The position numbers were made by a program, and so were the translations under genes. The notes beneath the pieces were generated by a model. It did no database searches and was not told the DNA's origin. It saw only the letters and a list, made by a program, of their open reading frames with translations. This document shows, in pieces, positions 7,729-17,025 of a stretch of DNA of 34,105 nt. The first letter of the stretch is position 1, and every line of letters starts with the position of its first letter. The stretch is from Coriobacteriia bacterium (lineage in GTDB: Bacteria; Actinomycetota; Coriobacteriia; Coriobacteriales; Eggerthellaceae): positions 1-34,105 of the forward strand of contig JAUNCQ010000025.1 in NCBI GenBank assembly GCA_030526515.1, written 5' to 3'.

Positions 7729-8604
7729 TCAGGAAGCCCTTTTCCAGGACGAAAGCCCCAGTCCGCCCAGCACCAGCACAATGCCCAGCAGGATCAGGCC
7801 GGTCATGGGCTCGCCTAGGATCAGCGTGGCGGCAATGACCGTGATGACGGGCGCAAGGTAGATGTACGTGCTGGCGGTGCTGGCGCCCAGCAGCTTGACG
7901 GAAAGGCCCCAGGTCACGAAGCAGCCGGCGGACGCGCCCAGGCCCAGGAACAGCAGGTGCCCCACGTTGGCCAGATCGGCCAGGGCCGCCAGGTGGGCTG
8001 GGTCGGCGCCGCAGAGGGGGCTGGCCAGCGCAATGAAGAGCAGGCCCCAGGAGAAGATGCGCTTGGTGGTGGGGATGGTGCCGTAGCCCAGCTTGTCCAG
8101 GGAAACCAGCACGTTGGAGTAGACGGCCCAGGCAATGGCAGCGCCAATGGCCAGGGCATCGCCCAGCAGGACGTTGGGTCCGCTCATGTCCTGGCCGCCG
8201 ATGAGCGCAATGCCCGTCATGGCCAGCAGGAAGCCCGCTATGAACTGCGGCGTGAGGGCGCGCTCCCGTCCCAGGATGGTGGCCAGGATGGCCGTGAACA
8301 GGGGAGCGGTGGCTACCGTCATGCCAATGTTGCCGGCGCCGGCGAAGGTCAGCGCAATGTTTTCCAGCAGGTAGTACAGGAAGGTGCCCGTGGCGCCAGC
8401 GGCCGCGAAGAGCAGCTCGTGCTTGCGGTCCCTCAGCTTCAGCCAGCGGGGGCTCAGCACGCACAGGGCCGCAAAGCCCAGGGCAAAGCGCAGCAGCAGG
8501 ATCTCCACCGGGGCGAAGGACTCCAGCAGCATCTTGGTGGACACGAAGGTCAGGCCCCAGACGGTGACCGTGGCCAGTGCTATGAGGTGTCCCTTGGCCG
8601 CCAT
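7729..8604 (-). CDS. EamA/DMT family transporter (ten-helix drug/metabolite permease)
   Basis: A 291-aa integral membrane protein with about ten hydrophobic segments in two EamA halves, beginning GHLIALATVTVWGLTFVSTKML and ending in a short cytoplasmic WKRAS tail. DMT permeases export amino acids, metabolites or drugs; the substrate is not predictable. The frame stays open upstream, but the ATG at 8604 is where the first membrane segment starts, with AGGAAAGGAG about 13 bases upstream. That spacing is slightly long, so the start is not fully certain. It is divergent from the methyltransferase gene. Confidence 0.87.
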   Translation of the reverse strand: MAAKGHLIALATVTVWGLTFVSTKMLLESFAPVEILLLRFALGFAALCVLSPRWLKLRDRKHELLFAAAGATGTFLYYLLENIALTFAGAGNIGMTVATAPLFTAILATILGRERALTPQFIAGFLLAMTGIALIGGQDMSGPNVLLGDALAIGAAIAWAVYSNVLVSLDKLGYGTIPTTKRIFSWGLLFIALASPLCGADPAHLAALADLANVGHLLFLGLGASAGCFVTWGLSVKLLGASTASTYIYLAPVITVIAATLILGEPMTGLILLGIVLVLGGLGLSSWKRAS

Positions 8605-8721
8605 TTCTTTGGTCTTGCTCCTTTCCTGCGGTGTGTCTGTATGTTGTACCACTGACGCGGGAATTGGAATGTGGGGAATCGGCGGGGCGGCTAAGCGGGG
8701 ACCCGCGCTCGCCGCCGTGCC

Positions 8722-8730
8722 TGATAGAAT
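8722..8730 (+). promoter_or_regulatory. Extended -10 giving a probably leaderless transcript
   Basis: TG (8722-8723), one base, TAGAAT (8725-8730). The predicted start is at or one base before the ATG at 8738. No ribosome binding site lies between the box and the ATG. Confidence 0.5.
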
Positions 8731-8737
8731 ACGCAGC

Positions 8738-9421
8738 ATGAGAACTACCATCGAAAACAAAGCCCAGCTGTTCGCTCACGACGAGGAGCTTGATGCCGCC
8801 GTGTGCGGCTTCGGCCTGACGGATCCGGGCGAAACGAAGCTGGCCCACACCGGGGCCCACGACCCCACGCCCACGCCCTACTTCATCCTGGAGGAGCTGT
8901 TCGGCCATTACGCCTTCAGCCACGATTCCCACCTGCTGGACGTGGGCTGCGGCACCGGTCGCGTGCTGGCGCACTTCAAGCGCGGCGGCTACGCGGGGCG
9001 GGCCACGGGCGTGGAGCTGGACCCTGACCTGGCGGCGGTGGCGCAGTCGTGGACGGCCCGCTACGACGACCTGGACGTGGTCAACGGAAATGCGCTGGAC
9101 CTTGACCTGGGGGAGTACACGGACTTCTACCTGTTCAACCCCTTCGACACCGCGGTGCTGATCAAGTTCATATCGGCCGTGGAGGCGCAGGTCCGCCAGC
9201 CGGTGACCCTGGTGCACATGAGCGACAACGGCGAGACCTACTTCTATATGGGCCGCATCGGCTGGAGCCAGGTGGCCCAGGGGAGCTTCCAGACGTACCG
9301 GAACGGCCGCGGCCGCTGCATAGGCGTGTACGAGTGCCCGCAGCACTACTCCGTGTGGCGCTTCGATCCCGCGCTGCTGTACGGAACCGATGCCGACCAA
9401 GAACATGACGACCTGCATTAG
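8738..9421 (+). CDS. Class I SAM-dependent methyltransferase
   Basis: A 227-aa soluble protein. Motif I LLDVGCGTGR (66-75) binds the methionine part of SAM, the acidic end of strand 2 is GVELDP (91-96), NGNAL (117-120) follows, and the motif IV position reads FNPF (133-136). NPF is reminiscent of the (N/D)PP(F/Y) motif of N-methyltransferases, but one Pro is missing. Residues 1-50 form an extension with a TPTPY motif before the fold. The target is unknown. The frame is open far upstream through the divergent gene, but that part is not credible. The ATG at 8738 sits directly after an extended -10, so the message may be leaderless. Confidence 0.87.
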   Translation: MRTTIENKAQLFAHDEELDAAVCGFGLTDPGETKLAHTGAHDPTPTPYFILEELFGHYAFSHDSHLLDVGCGTGRVLAHFKRGGYAGRATGVELDPDLAAVAQSWTARYDDLDVVNGNALDLDLGEYTDFYLFNPFDTAVLIKFISAVEAQVRQPVTLVHMSDNGETYFYMGRIGWSQVAQGSFQTYRNGRGRCIGVYECPQHYSVWRFDPALLYGTDADQEHDDLH

Positions 9422-9442
9422 GCGGGCGAAAGAGGAGATGCC

Positions 9443-10972
9443 ATGCATGAGATAACGACCCTGGCCGCCGACGGCCAGCTGGTGTTCCCAGACGAGTTCC
9501 CCTTCGGCACCTGGGAGGACCGCCCGCTGTGGTGGCGCGTCCTTGAGGTGGCCGACGGCCAGGTCTGGGCCTTTGCCCGCCAGGCGGTGGCGGAGCGTCC
9601 CTATGCGAACGCAGCTGGCGCTACGACCTGGGCGGACAGCGATCTGCGGGCGTGGCTGAACGGGGATTTCGCCCAGACGGCCTTTGGTGAGGCGGAGGCG
9701 GCGTGCCTGGTGGCCCAGCCCCTGGCGGCCGATGCTAACCCCGAGTTCGGCACCGACGAGCCGGCGGCTCCGGGCCAGGACCGGGTGTTCTGCCTGAGCT
9801 ACGACCAGGTGGTGCGGTTCCTGCCGGCTGAGTCCCGTCGTGCCCTGGTGGGCGAAAACGGCATGTGGTGGCTGCGGACCCCGGGCGGCGCGCCCGGCTT
9901 CGGCGCCTACGTGCATAACAACGGTTGGATCAACGCTTACGGCTACAACGTGGACGAGGCCCGCGTGTGCGTGCGCCCCGCGGTGGTGCTGGACCTGCAG
10001 GCGCTGCTGACGGCAGCGGGCCTGGATGCTGCGGCGGATGTGGTGCGCGCCGGCGACTACGGCCAGGAGCTCATGCTGGAGGTCATGGAGACCGAGGACC
10101 TGGCGTCCCTGGCGCCCTTCGTTGAGGCCTTTGGCGTGGACGAGTCCTGGGAGTCCTTCCTGGTGGAGCAGCTGGAGTCCTTCGCGGAAGCTGGCGACGC
10201 GGGCCGGGTGGACGCTCTGTTCGACCTGGTGGGAACCGTGGAGTTCACCAGCGGCGCCCTGTGCAAGGCCCTGGGCGAAGGCCACGCCGCCGTGTGCGGC
10301 ACGCTGATCCGCCACGGTGCGCGCCTGGACGGCCGCTGCGCCAAGGTGCCCCTGGTCAACGACACTCCCGAGCTGCGCAAGGCCCGCAAGGAGGCCTACG
10401 GCGCCGACCGCTCCTGGTACGGCACTGCGCTGGAGGGCCAGGCAACCGGCCACATGGTTCGCGTGCTTACCAACCAGGGCCTGCTGGCCAAGGCCGACTG
10501 GCGGGGCCTGCTGTGCGCCGCGGCGGCCGACCCGGAGCAGCAGGACCTGTTCGCGTGGATGCTCTGCCCCGACCACGACCCGGTGCCGGGCATCAGCGCC
10601 CGCTGGGCCGGCAAGCACGTGGCGGTGGTGCAGGGGTCGGCCAAGCGCGACGTGCCGGTATCGTCCGAGGGCCTGCGCTGGCTGTGGCACCCGGGACTGT
10701 GCCAGTCCGACCCGGAAAGCGTCCGCGTCATGGCGCCCCACCTGGGATTCCGCGACCTGGACGAAAAGGGCGAGCTGCTGAACCTGCTGGCCCGCAACGG
10801 CTGGAACCGGGAGCTGCGGGCGCTGCTGGACGTGTACCGCATGTTCAGCGTGAACCAGCTGGCGGCGGCGGTCACGGTGGCCCGGGAGCACAACCGCCGG
10901 TCCACGGCGGACATGCTGCTGACGCTGCTGCGCAGCATCGGCGCCGGCAAGGTCGCCGCCGAGGTGGAGTAG
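9443..10972 (+). CDS. DUF6273-type protein with ankyrin-like C-terminal part
   Basis: A 509-aa protein. Residues 1-190 match the pattern of DUF6273 domains: W-W-RVLEV near 30, an ADSDLRAWLN block (64-73), WWLRTPG (142-148) and VCVRPAVVL (175-183). This fold is related to formylglycine-generating/sulfatase-modifying C-type-lectin-like domains, but no catalytic cysteines are evident. The remainder is helical. At 270-300 it carries an ankyrin-like stretch (ALCKALGEGHAAVCGTLIRHGARLDG), followed by repeats of about 30-40 residues that may be degenerate. There is no signal peptide. It starts 21 bases after the methyltransferase with GAAAGAGGAG, so the two are probably an operon. The function is unknown. 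Confidence 0.78.
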   Translation: MHEITTLAADGQLVFPDEFPFGTWEDRPLWWRVLEVADGQVWAFARQAVAERPYANAAGATTWADSDLRAWLNGDFAQTAFGEAEAACLVAQPLAADANPEFGTDEPAAPGQDRVFCLSYDQVVRFLPAESRRALVGENGMWWLRTPGGAPGFGAYVHNNGWINAYGYNVDEARVCVRPAVVLDLQALLTAAGLDAAADVVRAGDYGQELMLEVMETEDLASLAPFVEAFGVDESWESFLVEQLESFAEAGDAGRVDALFDLVGTVEFTSGALCKALGEGHAAVCGTLIRHGARLDGRCAKVPLVNDTPELRKARKEAYGADRSWYGTALEGQATGHMVRVLTNQGLLAKADWRGLLCAAAADPEQQDLFAWMLCPDHDPVPGISARWAGKHVAVVQGSAKRDVPVSSEGLRWLWHPGLCQSDPESVRVMAPHLGFRDLDEKGELLNLLARNGWNRELRALLDVYRMFSVNQLAAAVTVAREHNRRSTADMLLTLLRSIGAGKVAAEVE

Positions 10973-11094
10973 GGGGAAGGACCCGGTTCGCGACGGGTGT
11001 TTCGTCCCCTTTCCCTTGAGGAGGCCGGGTCCGGCGCGTACACTTATATAGTTGACTATTCGCAGCGCCTTTGCCGCGCTGACCAGGAGGAACC

Positions 11095-12462
11095 ATGAGT
11101 TTGAAGACGAGCGCGGCCATTGCCGTGTGCCAGGCAAGCTACAAGGCCATGCGCGCCCTGGGCCGCACCGCCCGCGCGCTGCCGGGCAAGCTGGCCCTGA
11201 AGGTGGACCCGGACCTGATCCGCCACCTGAGCGATGGCCACCAGACCATCATGATCACGGGCACCAACGGCAAGACCACCACCACCCACATGGTGCAGCA
11301 GGCCATCATTGACGCCTACGGGTCCGCTGCCTACGACCCGTCCAGCACCAACCTGTCCCAGGGCATTGCCACCACGCTGTGCCTGGACAGCACCCTGGGC
11401 GGCAAGCGTCGCAGCAACTGGGCCGTCATCGAGTCGGACGAAGGCGCCACCAAGTGTCTGATGCCGGCCACGCTGCCCCAGGTCCTGGTGGTGACGAACC
11501 TGTACCGTGACCAGGTGGACCGCTACCCCACGTGGACCACGGCCCGCGACTACATCATCGAGGCCATCAAGACCAGCCCGGACACGGTGCTGGTGCTGGA
11601 TGCCGACTGCCAGGTGACTGCGTCCATTGCCGACGCGGTGCCCAACAAGGTGGTCTGGTTCGGCATGGAGTGCGCGCCCTATGAGGACGGCGTGGCCGAC
11701 TTCGACGAGCGAGTTGAGTGCGTGAAGTGCGGCACCCCGCTGGAGTTCGATCGGCGCAGCTTCGCCCACCTGGGCGACTTCACCTGCCCCAGCTGCGGTT
11801 ATGCCCACCATAAGGCCGACGTGGCGGTGGTCGGCATCTCGGACAAGCAGGAGAAGAGCTGCTCGCTGACCCTGCGGGTGGGGGAGCGCGAGCTCACGCT
11901 GCCCGTGAACGTCCGCGCCGGCTACGACGTGTACAACGCGGCGGCGGCCTTCGCGGGCCTGATCACCCTGGGCGTGCCGGAAGAGCGCGCCGTCCAGGCA
12001 CTGGGCCACTTCAAGCACGCAGCCCATCGGTTTGAGATCTTCGACGTTGACGGCACCCAGGCCCGCCTGCTGCTCATGAAGAACACCGCCGGCTGCAACC
12101 AGCTCATCAACATGCTGGTCAGCGAAGAGCACCCGCCCACCAACTTGGTGTGCCTGCTGGGCAAGGAGATCATGGACGGCCTGAGCACCGACTGGATCCA
12201 GGACGTGCGCTGGGAAAAGCTGGTCACGCCCCAAACCCGCGTGGTGGTGGGCGGCCCCTGCCATCAGGACATGGCGGATCGCCTGCGGCGGGCCGGCGTG
12301 GCGGAGGAGCGCATGAGCGCGCAGACCGACTACGCCGCGCTGGTCGAGCAGATTGCCGCCATGCAGGAGCCGGTGACGGTCATTGCCAACTGCTCCACCG
12401 TCGAGGCCCTGCGCCTGGAGCTGGTGAAGAAGTACGAGCCCATGGACTACTGGGCCGAGTAG
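11095..12462 (+). CDS. murT: Mur ligase-like lipid II isoglutaminyl synthase subunit MurT
   Basis: A 455-aa protein. MurT activates the D-Glu carboxylate of lipid II with ATP, and its partner GatD supplies ammonia from glutamine to give D-isoglutamine in peptidoglycan. The P-loop GTNGKTTT is at 56-63, the SDEGA motif at 114-118, and the MurT-specific zinc ribbon at CVKC/CPSC (Cys209, 212, 231, 234). The C-terminal MurT domain carries STDWIQDVRWE. All hallmark motifs are present. The usual partner gatD is not adjacent: the next gene downstream is a surface protein and the upstream gene is unrelated. The ribosome site is AGGAGGAACC just before the ATG. A TATAGT at 11047-11052 may be the -10. 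Confidence 0.93.
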   Translation: MSLKTSAAIAVCQASYKAMRALGRTARALPGKLALKVDPDLIRHLSDGHQTIMITGTNGKTTTTHMVQQAIIDAYGSAAYDPSSTNLSQGIATTLCLDSTLGGKRRSNWAVIESDEGATKCLMPATLPQVLVVTNLYRDQVDRYPTWTTARDYIIEAIKTSPDTVLVLDADCQVTASIADAVPNKVVWFGMECAPYEDGVADFDERVECVKCGTPLEFDRRSFAHLGDFTCPSCGYAHHKADVAVVGISDKQEKSCSLTLRVGERELTLPVNVRAGYDVYNAAAAFAGLITLGVPEERAVQALGHFKHAAHRFEIFDVDGTQARLLLMKNTAGCNQLINMLVSEEHPPTNLVCLLGKEIMDGLSTDWIQDVRWEKLVTPQTRVVVGGPCHQDMADRLRRAGVAEERMSAQTDYAALVEQIAAMQEPVTVIANCSTVEALRLELVKKYEPMDYWAE

Positions 12463-12490
12463 CGGTGCATCGTCCGCGTAACAGGGGAAT

Positions 12491-12572
12491 TCGGGGCGAA
12501 AGGGAGGATCGGGCCTTCGTTTTGTCCCCGCGAATCTGGGCGCTGCGGCGTCCGAGTAGGAAGGGGAGATCC
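12491..12572 (+). repeat. Shared leader segment of LRR paralogue 1
   Basis: This segment is nearly the same as 19055-19136. It contains GGGGCGAAAGGGAG, a partner arm ending TTTTGTCCCC, then TCTGGGCGCTGCGGCG and the ribosome site GTAGGAAGGGGAG. The two arms can fold into a hairpin that may terminate murT transcription or regulate the LRR gene. Confidence 0.7.
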
Positions 12573-15500
12573 ATGAGAGTAGCAAGGGCGGGCGCAAGCC
12601 TGCTGCTGGCAGGCGCGCTGGGCCTGTGCTGCGCCGGGGCGGCCGTGGCCGTTCAGCCGGGTGCGGCCCACGCTGCCACCAGCAAGGTCACGGCCTCGGT
12701 GAAGACCGCCGTGACCAATAAGTCCAAGATCACCTTCAGCTTCACGGGCAAGCTGCAGTCGGTGACCGTCAACGGCCACAAGGTGAAGCCGAAGGTGAAG
12801 TGGAACGCCAAGAGGACGGCGGGTAAGTTCACCTACACGTTCAAGTACCAGAAGAAGCACGTGTTCAAGGTCAAGGTGGAGGGGAAGTCCGCCAAGAAGA
12901 TCACCCGCACCTACGACAAGACCAAGCCCACCGTGAAGTTCACCAAGTACGGCTCCACCGTGGTGGTGGGCTCCACCATCACCGCCAAGGACAAGAGCGG
13001 CATCAAGTCCATCACGGCCAACGGCACCCGGGTGCGCAACGGCTACCAGATCAAGAAGGGCGGCACCTACACGTTCAAGGTGACCGACAAGGCCGGCAAC
13101 GTGCGCACTACCAAGGTGACCGTGAAGTCGCCTATCTGGAAGACCCGCAGCGTGTCCGGCGGCGTCGAGATCGCCGGCACCTCCACCCGCATCCTGGCGG
13201 CCTACATCCCGTCCACCGTGGGCGGTCAGAAGGTCGTGGCCATTGGCGCCAATGCCTTCCGCGGCAAGGAGCGCCTGGCCAAGGTCGTCGTCCCCGAGGG
13301 CGTGAAGACCCTGGGCCTGGGCTGCTTCGATGACTGCGTGAAGCTGACCGACATCACCCTGCCCAGCACCCTGCAGACCATAAACGACTATGCGTTCTTC
13401 TACTGCACGCGACTGACCAGCATCAAGCTGCCCAGTCGCCTGAAGACCATCGGCGAGGGCGCCTTCTTCGGCACCGGCCTGAAGACCGTGACCATCCCGA
13501 ACTCCGTCACCAGCCTGGGCAAGGCGGTTTTCGCCCGCTGCGACAGCCTGACCAGCGCTACCGTGGGCACCGGCGTGACCAAGATTCCCGCCCGCTGCTT
13601 CCATATGGACGGCAAGTTGAAGACCTGCAAGCTGCCTGACGGCATTACGGAAATCGGTGATCGTGCGTTTCTGGAGTGCCGTGAGCTGACGGCCCTGAAC
13701 CTGACCTCCGCCTTGAAGACCCTGGGCGAAGGCGCGCTGTGCTACTGCGACGGCCTGAGGAAGCTTACCGTTGCCGCGTCCTCCATTGGTCGCAATGCGC
13801 TTGTCTGCGGAGTTCGGGACCTGCGTTTTACCGGCAAGAACGTGCAGTTCGAAGAGGGTGCCCTGGGCGCCTCGGAGGTGGAGCGCTTCACCCTGAGCGC
13901 TGGCGTGACGCGCTTCGATGCGACGGCTTTGAGCGGAAGCGCGTACATCGTCGAGTTCTTGGTGGAGAAGGGCAATCAGCTTTTCTCCGTCAAGGACGGA
14001 GTTCTGTACAGTGCTGATGGCAAGACGCTGGTGTGCTATCCGGGCGGCCGTGGCACAACCTTCACGGTGCCTGCTGAGGTGGAGGTCATCGGCCGCAACG
14101 CTTTCTCCAATTGCAGCATGGACAGCCTGCGCTTTGCGGCGGGCTCGAAGCTGCGCAAGATCGAGGACGGCGCATTCGAGTACCTTACCCTTGAAGGTGA
14201 GCTGGTTCTTCCGGCATCGCTGAACGCCATTGGCGAGCGCGCCTTCCAACATGCTCAGATCAAGGCCGTTGACTTCAACCAGACCGCCGTGACCAAGATT
14301 TCCTCCTGGACGTTCGAGGAGGCGAATGTGCCCAGCGTTCGCATGGAGGATTCCCAGATCACGGAGCTTGCCGACTATGCGTTCCACCGTTCTTACGATG
14401 TGAAGGAGCTCCGCCTTCCCAAGGGCCTTGAGCGCATGGGCACGGGAGCTGTTGCCTTGTCTGCCGTCAAGCGGTTTGTGATGGAGGGCAATTCCCATTT
14501 CTGCGTCGAGGACGGTGTCTTGTACAACGCCGACAAGACGGAGCTGGTGGCCTATCCGGCTGCTTCCGACGAGGCGGCTCCGGTCATCCCCGAGTCCGTT
14601 ACCCGAATCGGCAGCTATGCCTTCTATGGAACCAGCCACGTGATCGAGCCTGAGTTCCCGGAGGGATTGAAGGAGATCGGCGACTATGCCTTCGTTCCGA
14701 AGGCCGTTCAGTCCGATGGTACGTACGACGAGCGGGTGCTGCGGGTTCCTGCTAACGTGGAGTCCGTGGGCGAAGGCGCCTTCGGCTACATGCTGAATGA
14801 CCTGGAACTGGTTAAGAAGGCCAATGTGCTGCTGATTTCCAAGAGCGCTGCCGTGAAGGACTACGCCATGGATCCGGCCAATGACTTCGCCTATGCAACC
14901 GCCACGCCCCGCATGAGCGTCAAGAGCTGTTCGCTGGACGTTGGCGAGCAGCAGAGGGTTCGCGTGGTGAACGCCCCGGAGGGCTTCCGCTTCTTCAGCA
15001 GCAACAAGAGCATCTGCACCGTTGACGAGAAGACCGGCCTGATCACGGCGGTGAAAGACGGCCAGACCTATGTGGTTGCCGCCATGGGCTCCTACTACCT
15101 GCGCTGCATGGTAAGCGTCAGCGGCGAGTCGGATCCGGTGCCTCCGAAGTACCCCATAGTGGATCCTGATGACCGCCGCTCTTGGGAGAAGGCATACTAC
15201 AAGCACAACCCCATGGTGAACTTCGCTGCTCTGGACAGCCCGGCCGTCCACCTGTATACCACGCAGGAATTCAAGGTCCTGTTCAAGTCCATTGACCCCA
15301 CCACGGAGCTCGAGTCCTCCGATGCCTTCCGCTATGGCGAGGACCTGGTGGAGTATCGTCGTGCTTCCAGCGATGTTCAGATCGAGCTCCTGAAGCACAA
15401 GCTGCACAAGAACACCATGCTGGTGAGCGGTACTGAAAGCGCGTCCCCCTACACGGGCGCAGGCAGCTCCTTCGCTGACATGGAGGCCGCTGTGGGCAAG

Positions 15501-15806
15501 GTCTTCACCAACCCCCTGATGGTCAGCACCTCTCTGGACATGGGCGTTGCCCTTTCCTTCCGCGGCTATCCCTATCCGACCGTGCTCCATGTCCAGGCCG
15601 ACGCTAACGGGACCCCGGGCGGCTACATCGCGCGCATGAGCCAGTACGACACTGAATACGAGCTGCTCATGGCACCGTCCGTCCAGTACCAGGTGATCGA
15701 CTACGGCGTGTACTGGTACCAGGCCGATGACGAGGAGTACAGCAAGGGCAAGAGGGACTACGTGCGCTACATGACGTTGAAGCCGGTGGGCGTGAGCCCC
15801 ATGTAG
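12573..15806 (+). CDS. Secreted BspA-like LRR protein with C-terminal ADP-ribosyltransferase-like domain, paralogue 1
   Basis: A 1077-aa exported protein. The signal peptide is residues 1-34, cleaved after AHA. Two Ig-like beta domains follow (about 36-185, with DKAGNVRTTKVTVKSP). Many BspA-type leucine-rich repeats of about 23 residues run from about 190 to 760 (LTDITLPSTLQTINDYAFFYCTRLTSI pattern, split here by eye). A Big2-like domain (DVGEQQRVRVVN, about 785-850) precedes a C-terminal region (about 870-1077). That last part matches exotoxin-type ADP-ribosyltransferases: STS at 985-987 and EYE at 1028-1030. The expected NAD-binding Arg is Ser952 (LVSGT). BspA proteins bind host or bacterial surfaces. 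The start follows GGAAGGGGAG. No LPXTG or lipobox is seen, so the protein may be released. Confidence 0.85.
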   Translation: MRVARAGASLLLAGALGLCCAGAAVAVQPGAAHAATSKVTASVKTAVTNKSKITFSFTGKLQSVTVNGHKVKPKVKWNAKRTAGKFTYTFKYQKKHVFKVKVEGKSAKKITRTYDKTKPTVKFTKYGSTVVVGSTITAKDKSGIKSITANGTRVRNGYQIKKGGTYTFKVTDKAGNVRTTKVTVKSPIWKTRSVSGGVEIAGTSTRILAAYIPSTVGGQKVVAIGANAFRGKERLAKVVVPEGVKTLGLGCFDDCVKLTDITLPSTLQTINDYAFFYCTRLTSIKLPSRLKTIGEGAFFGTGLKTVTIPNSVTSLGKAVFARCDSLTSATVGTGVTKIPARCFHMDGKLKTCKLPDGITEIGDRAFLECRELTALNLTSALKTLGEGALCYCDGLRKLTVAASSIGRNALVCGVRDLRFTGKNVQFEEGALGASEVERFTLSAGVTRFDATALSGSAYIVEFLVEKGNQLFSVKDGVLYSADGKTLVCYPGGRGTTFTVPAEVEVIGRNAFSNCSMDSLRFAAGSKLRKIEDGAFEYLTLEGELVLPASLNAIGERAFQHAQIKAVDFNQTAVTKISSWTFEEANVPSVRMEDSQITELADYAFHRSYDVKELRLPKGLERMGTGAVALSAVKRFVMEGNSHFCVEDGVLYNADKTELVAYPAASDEAAPVIPESVTRIGSYAFYGTSHVIEPEFPEGLKEIGDYAFVPKAVQSDGTYDERVLRVPANVESVGEGAFGYMLNDLELVKKANVLLISKSAAVKDYAMDPANDFAYATATPRMSVKSCSLDVGEQQRVRVVNAPEGFRFFSSNKSICTVDEKTGLITAVKDGQTYVVAAMGSYYLRCMVSVSGESDPVPPKYPIVDPDDRRSWEKAYYKHNPMVNFAALDSPAVHLYTTQEFKVLFKSIDPTTELESSDAFRYGEDLVEYRRASSDVQIELLKHKLHKNTMLVSGTESASPYTGAGSSFADMEAAVGKVFTNPLMVSTSLDMGVALSFRGYPYPTVLHVQADANGTPGGYIARMSQYDTEYELLMAPSVQYQVIDYGVYWYQADDEEYSKGKRDYVRYMTLKPVGVSPM

Positions 15807-15843
15807 CTTCGGCTCCTTGAGCGCAGTGCTCCCATAGAAGCAC

Positions 15844-15884
15844 GGAAGGCGGTGGACCGGTCGGGTCCGCCGCCTTCCATTTTT
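15844..15884 (+). terminator. Intrinsic terminator of LRR paralogue 1
   Basis: A 15-bp stem (15844-15858 with 15864-15878, one G-T pair) and loop GGTCG are followed by ATTTTT. Immediately after it, GGGCGAAA-A-TTTCGCCC (15886-15902) is a second perfect dyad which may terminate the convergent reductase gene. Confidence 0.88.
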
Positions 15885-15921
15885 CGGGCGAAAATTTCGC
15901 CCCGTTGTTCTTGACCCCGGC

Positions 15922-17025
15922 CTAGCCGATCAGCTCAGCTGCCTCCTTCAGCAGGTCGACGATGCTCAGCTGCTGCGGGCACATGGCCTCGCAGGCGTAG
16001 CATTCGACGCAGGAGCTGGGCTTCTGCTTGCCGGAGCCGCCCACGATCCACTCCTGCACGTGGCGGCCGAACATGCGGTTGGCGTTCAGCGCCAGCAGCG
16101 CACCGGATATGCCCACGTTTTCCGGGCAGGCGCCGGCGCAGTAGTTGCAGGCGGTGCAGGGCACCAGGTCGAACTTGGCGAACTCGGCCTGGGCATCGGC
16201 AATGGCCTGCATGCCGGCCTCGTCCAGCTTCTCGAAGCCCTTCATGGAGCGGATGTTGTCCTGCATCTGCTCCAGGGTGCTCATGCCGGACAGGACCGTG
16301 ATCATGTTGGGCTGGCTGGCCACGAAGCGCAGGGCCCAGCCAGCGGGCGAAACATCCGGGTCCGCCGCGGCCAGCACATCGGCCACGGTTTTGGGCGGGT
16401 CGGCCAGCAGGCCGCCGCGGATGGGCTCCATGACCACCACGGGCACGTTGTGCTTGGCGCAGACCTCCAGCGCCTTGCGGGACTCATGCAGCGGGCTTTC
16501 CCAGTCCAGGTAGTTCACCTGCAGCTGCACGAACTCGGCCTCGGGGTGGGCAGTCAGGATCTGGTCCAGCTCGTCGGCCTTGCCGTGATGGGAAAAGCCC
16601 AGGTGACGGATGAGGCCGGCTTCCTTCTGCTTCAGGCAGAAGTCCCACATGCCCAGCGCCTCGAAGGCAGCCTGGCGGCCGCTGCCGGTCATGTGCAGCA
16701 GGTAGAAGTCGAAGTAGCCCGCGCCGGTGCGCTCCAGGGACGTGGTGAACTGCGCCTGCGCTTCCTCGGGGGTCTTGCAGATCCAGGAAATGCCCTTGGT
16801 GGCCAGCTGATAGCTTTCACGCGGGTGGCGCTCCACCAGCGCCTGGCGGATGGCATCTTCGCTGCCGCCGTAGATCCAGGCGGTGTCGAAGTAGGTGAAG
16901 CCGGCCTCCAGGAACGCATCGACCATCTGGCAGACCTGCGGCACGTCGATCTGGCCGTCCTCCAGCCGCGGCAGGCGCATCAGGCCAAAGCCCAGCTTGC
17001 CGATTTCCTGACCCAGGTAAGACAT
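15922..17025 (-). CDS. Aldo/keto reductase with two C-terminal 4Fe-4S motifs
   Basis: A 367-aa cytosolic oxidoreductase. The N-terminal 280 residues are an AKR barrel with the catalytic tetrad positions Asp47 (FDTAW), Tyr52, Lys77 (ATKG) and His111 (LLHM). The C-terminus carries two ferredoxin-type CxxCxxCxxxCP motifs at Cys290-300 and Cys339-349. The family reduces carbonyls with NAD(P)H; the iron-sulfur clusters suggest ferredoxin-linked electron transfer typical of anaerobes. The substrate is unknown. The ATG at 17025 has a perfect AAGGAGG site; an earlier in-frame ATG has none. The gene is convergent with LRR paralogue 1. Confidence 0.9.
   Translation of the reverse strand: MSYLGQEIGKLGFGLMRLPRLEDGQIDVPQVCQMVDAFLEAGFTYFDTAWIYGGSEDAIRQALVERHPRESYQLATKGISWICKTPEEAQAQFTTSLERTGAGYFDFYLLHMTGSGRQAAFEALGMWDFCLKQKEAGLIRHLGFSHHGKADELDQILTAHPEAEFVQLQVNYLDWESPLHESRKALEVCAKHNVPVVVMEPIRGGLLADPPKTVADVLAAADPDVSPAGWALRFVASQPNMITVLSGMSTLEQMQDNIRSMKGFEKLDEAGMQAIADAQAEFAKFDLVPCTACNYCAGACPENVGISGALLALNANRMFGRHVQEWIVGGSGKQKPSSCVECYACEAMCPQQLSIVDLLKEAAELIG

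Noticed and set aside
10979..11032. GGACCCGG with CCGGGTCC as a terminator before murT
   Set aside because: The interior is about 38 nt with little pairing and no T run follows, so it may be chance in GC-rich DNA.
12573..12680. Lipoprotein signal in the LRR proteins
   Set aside because: The LGLCC stretch does not fit the lipobox, since the residue before Cys should be small. A signal peptidase I site after AHA is better.
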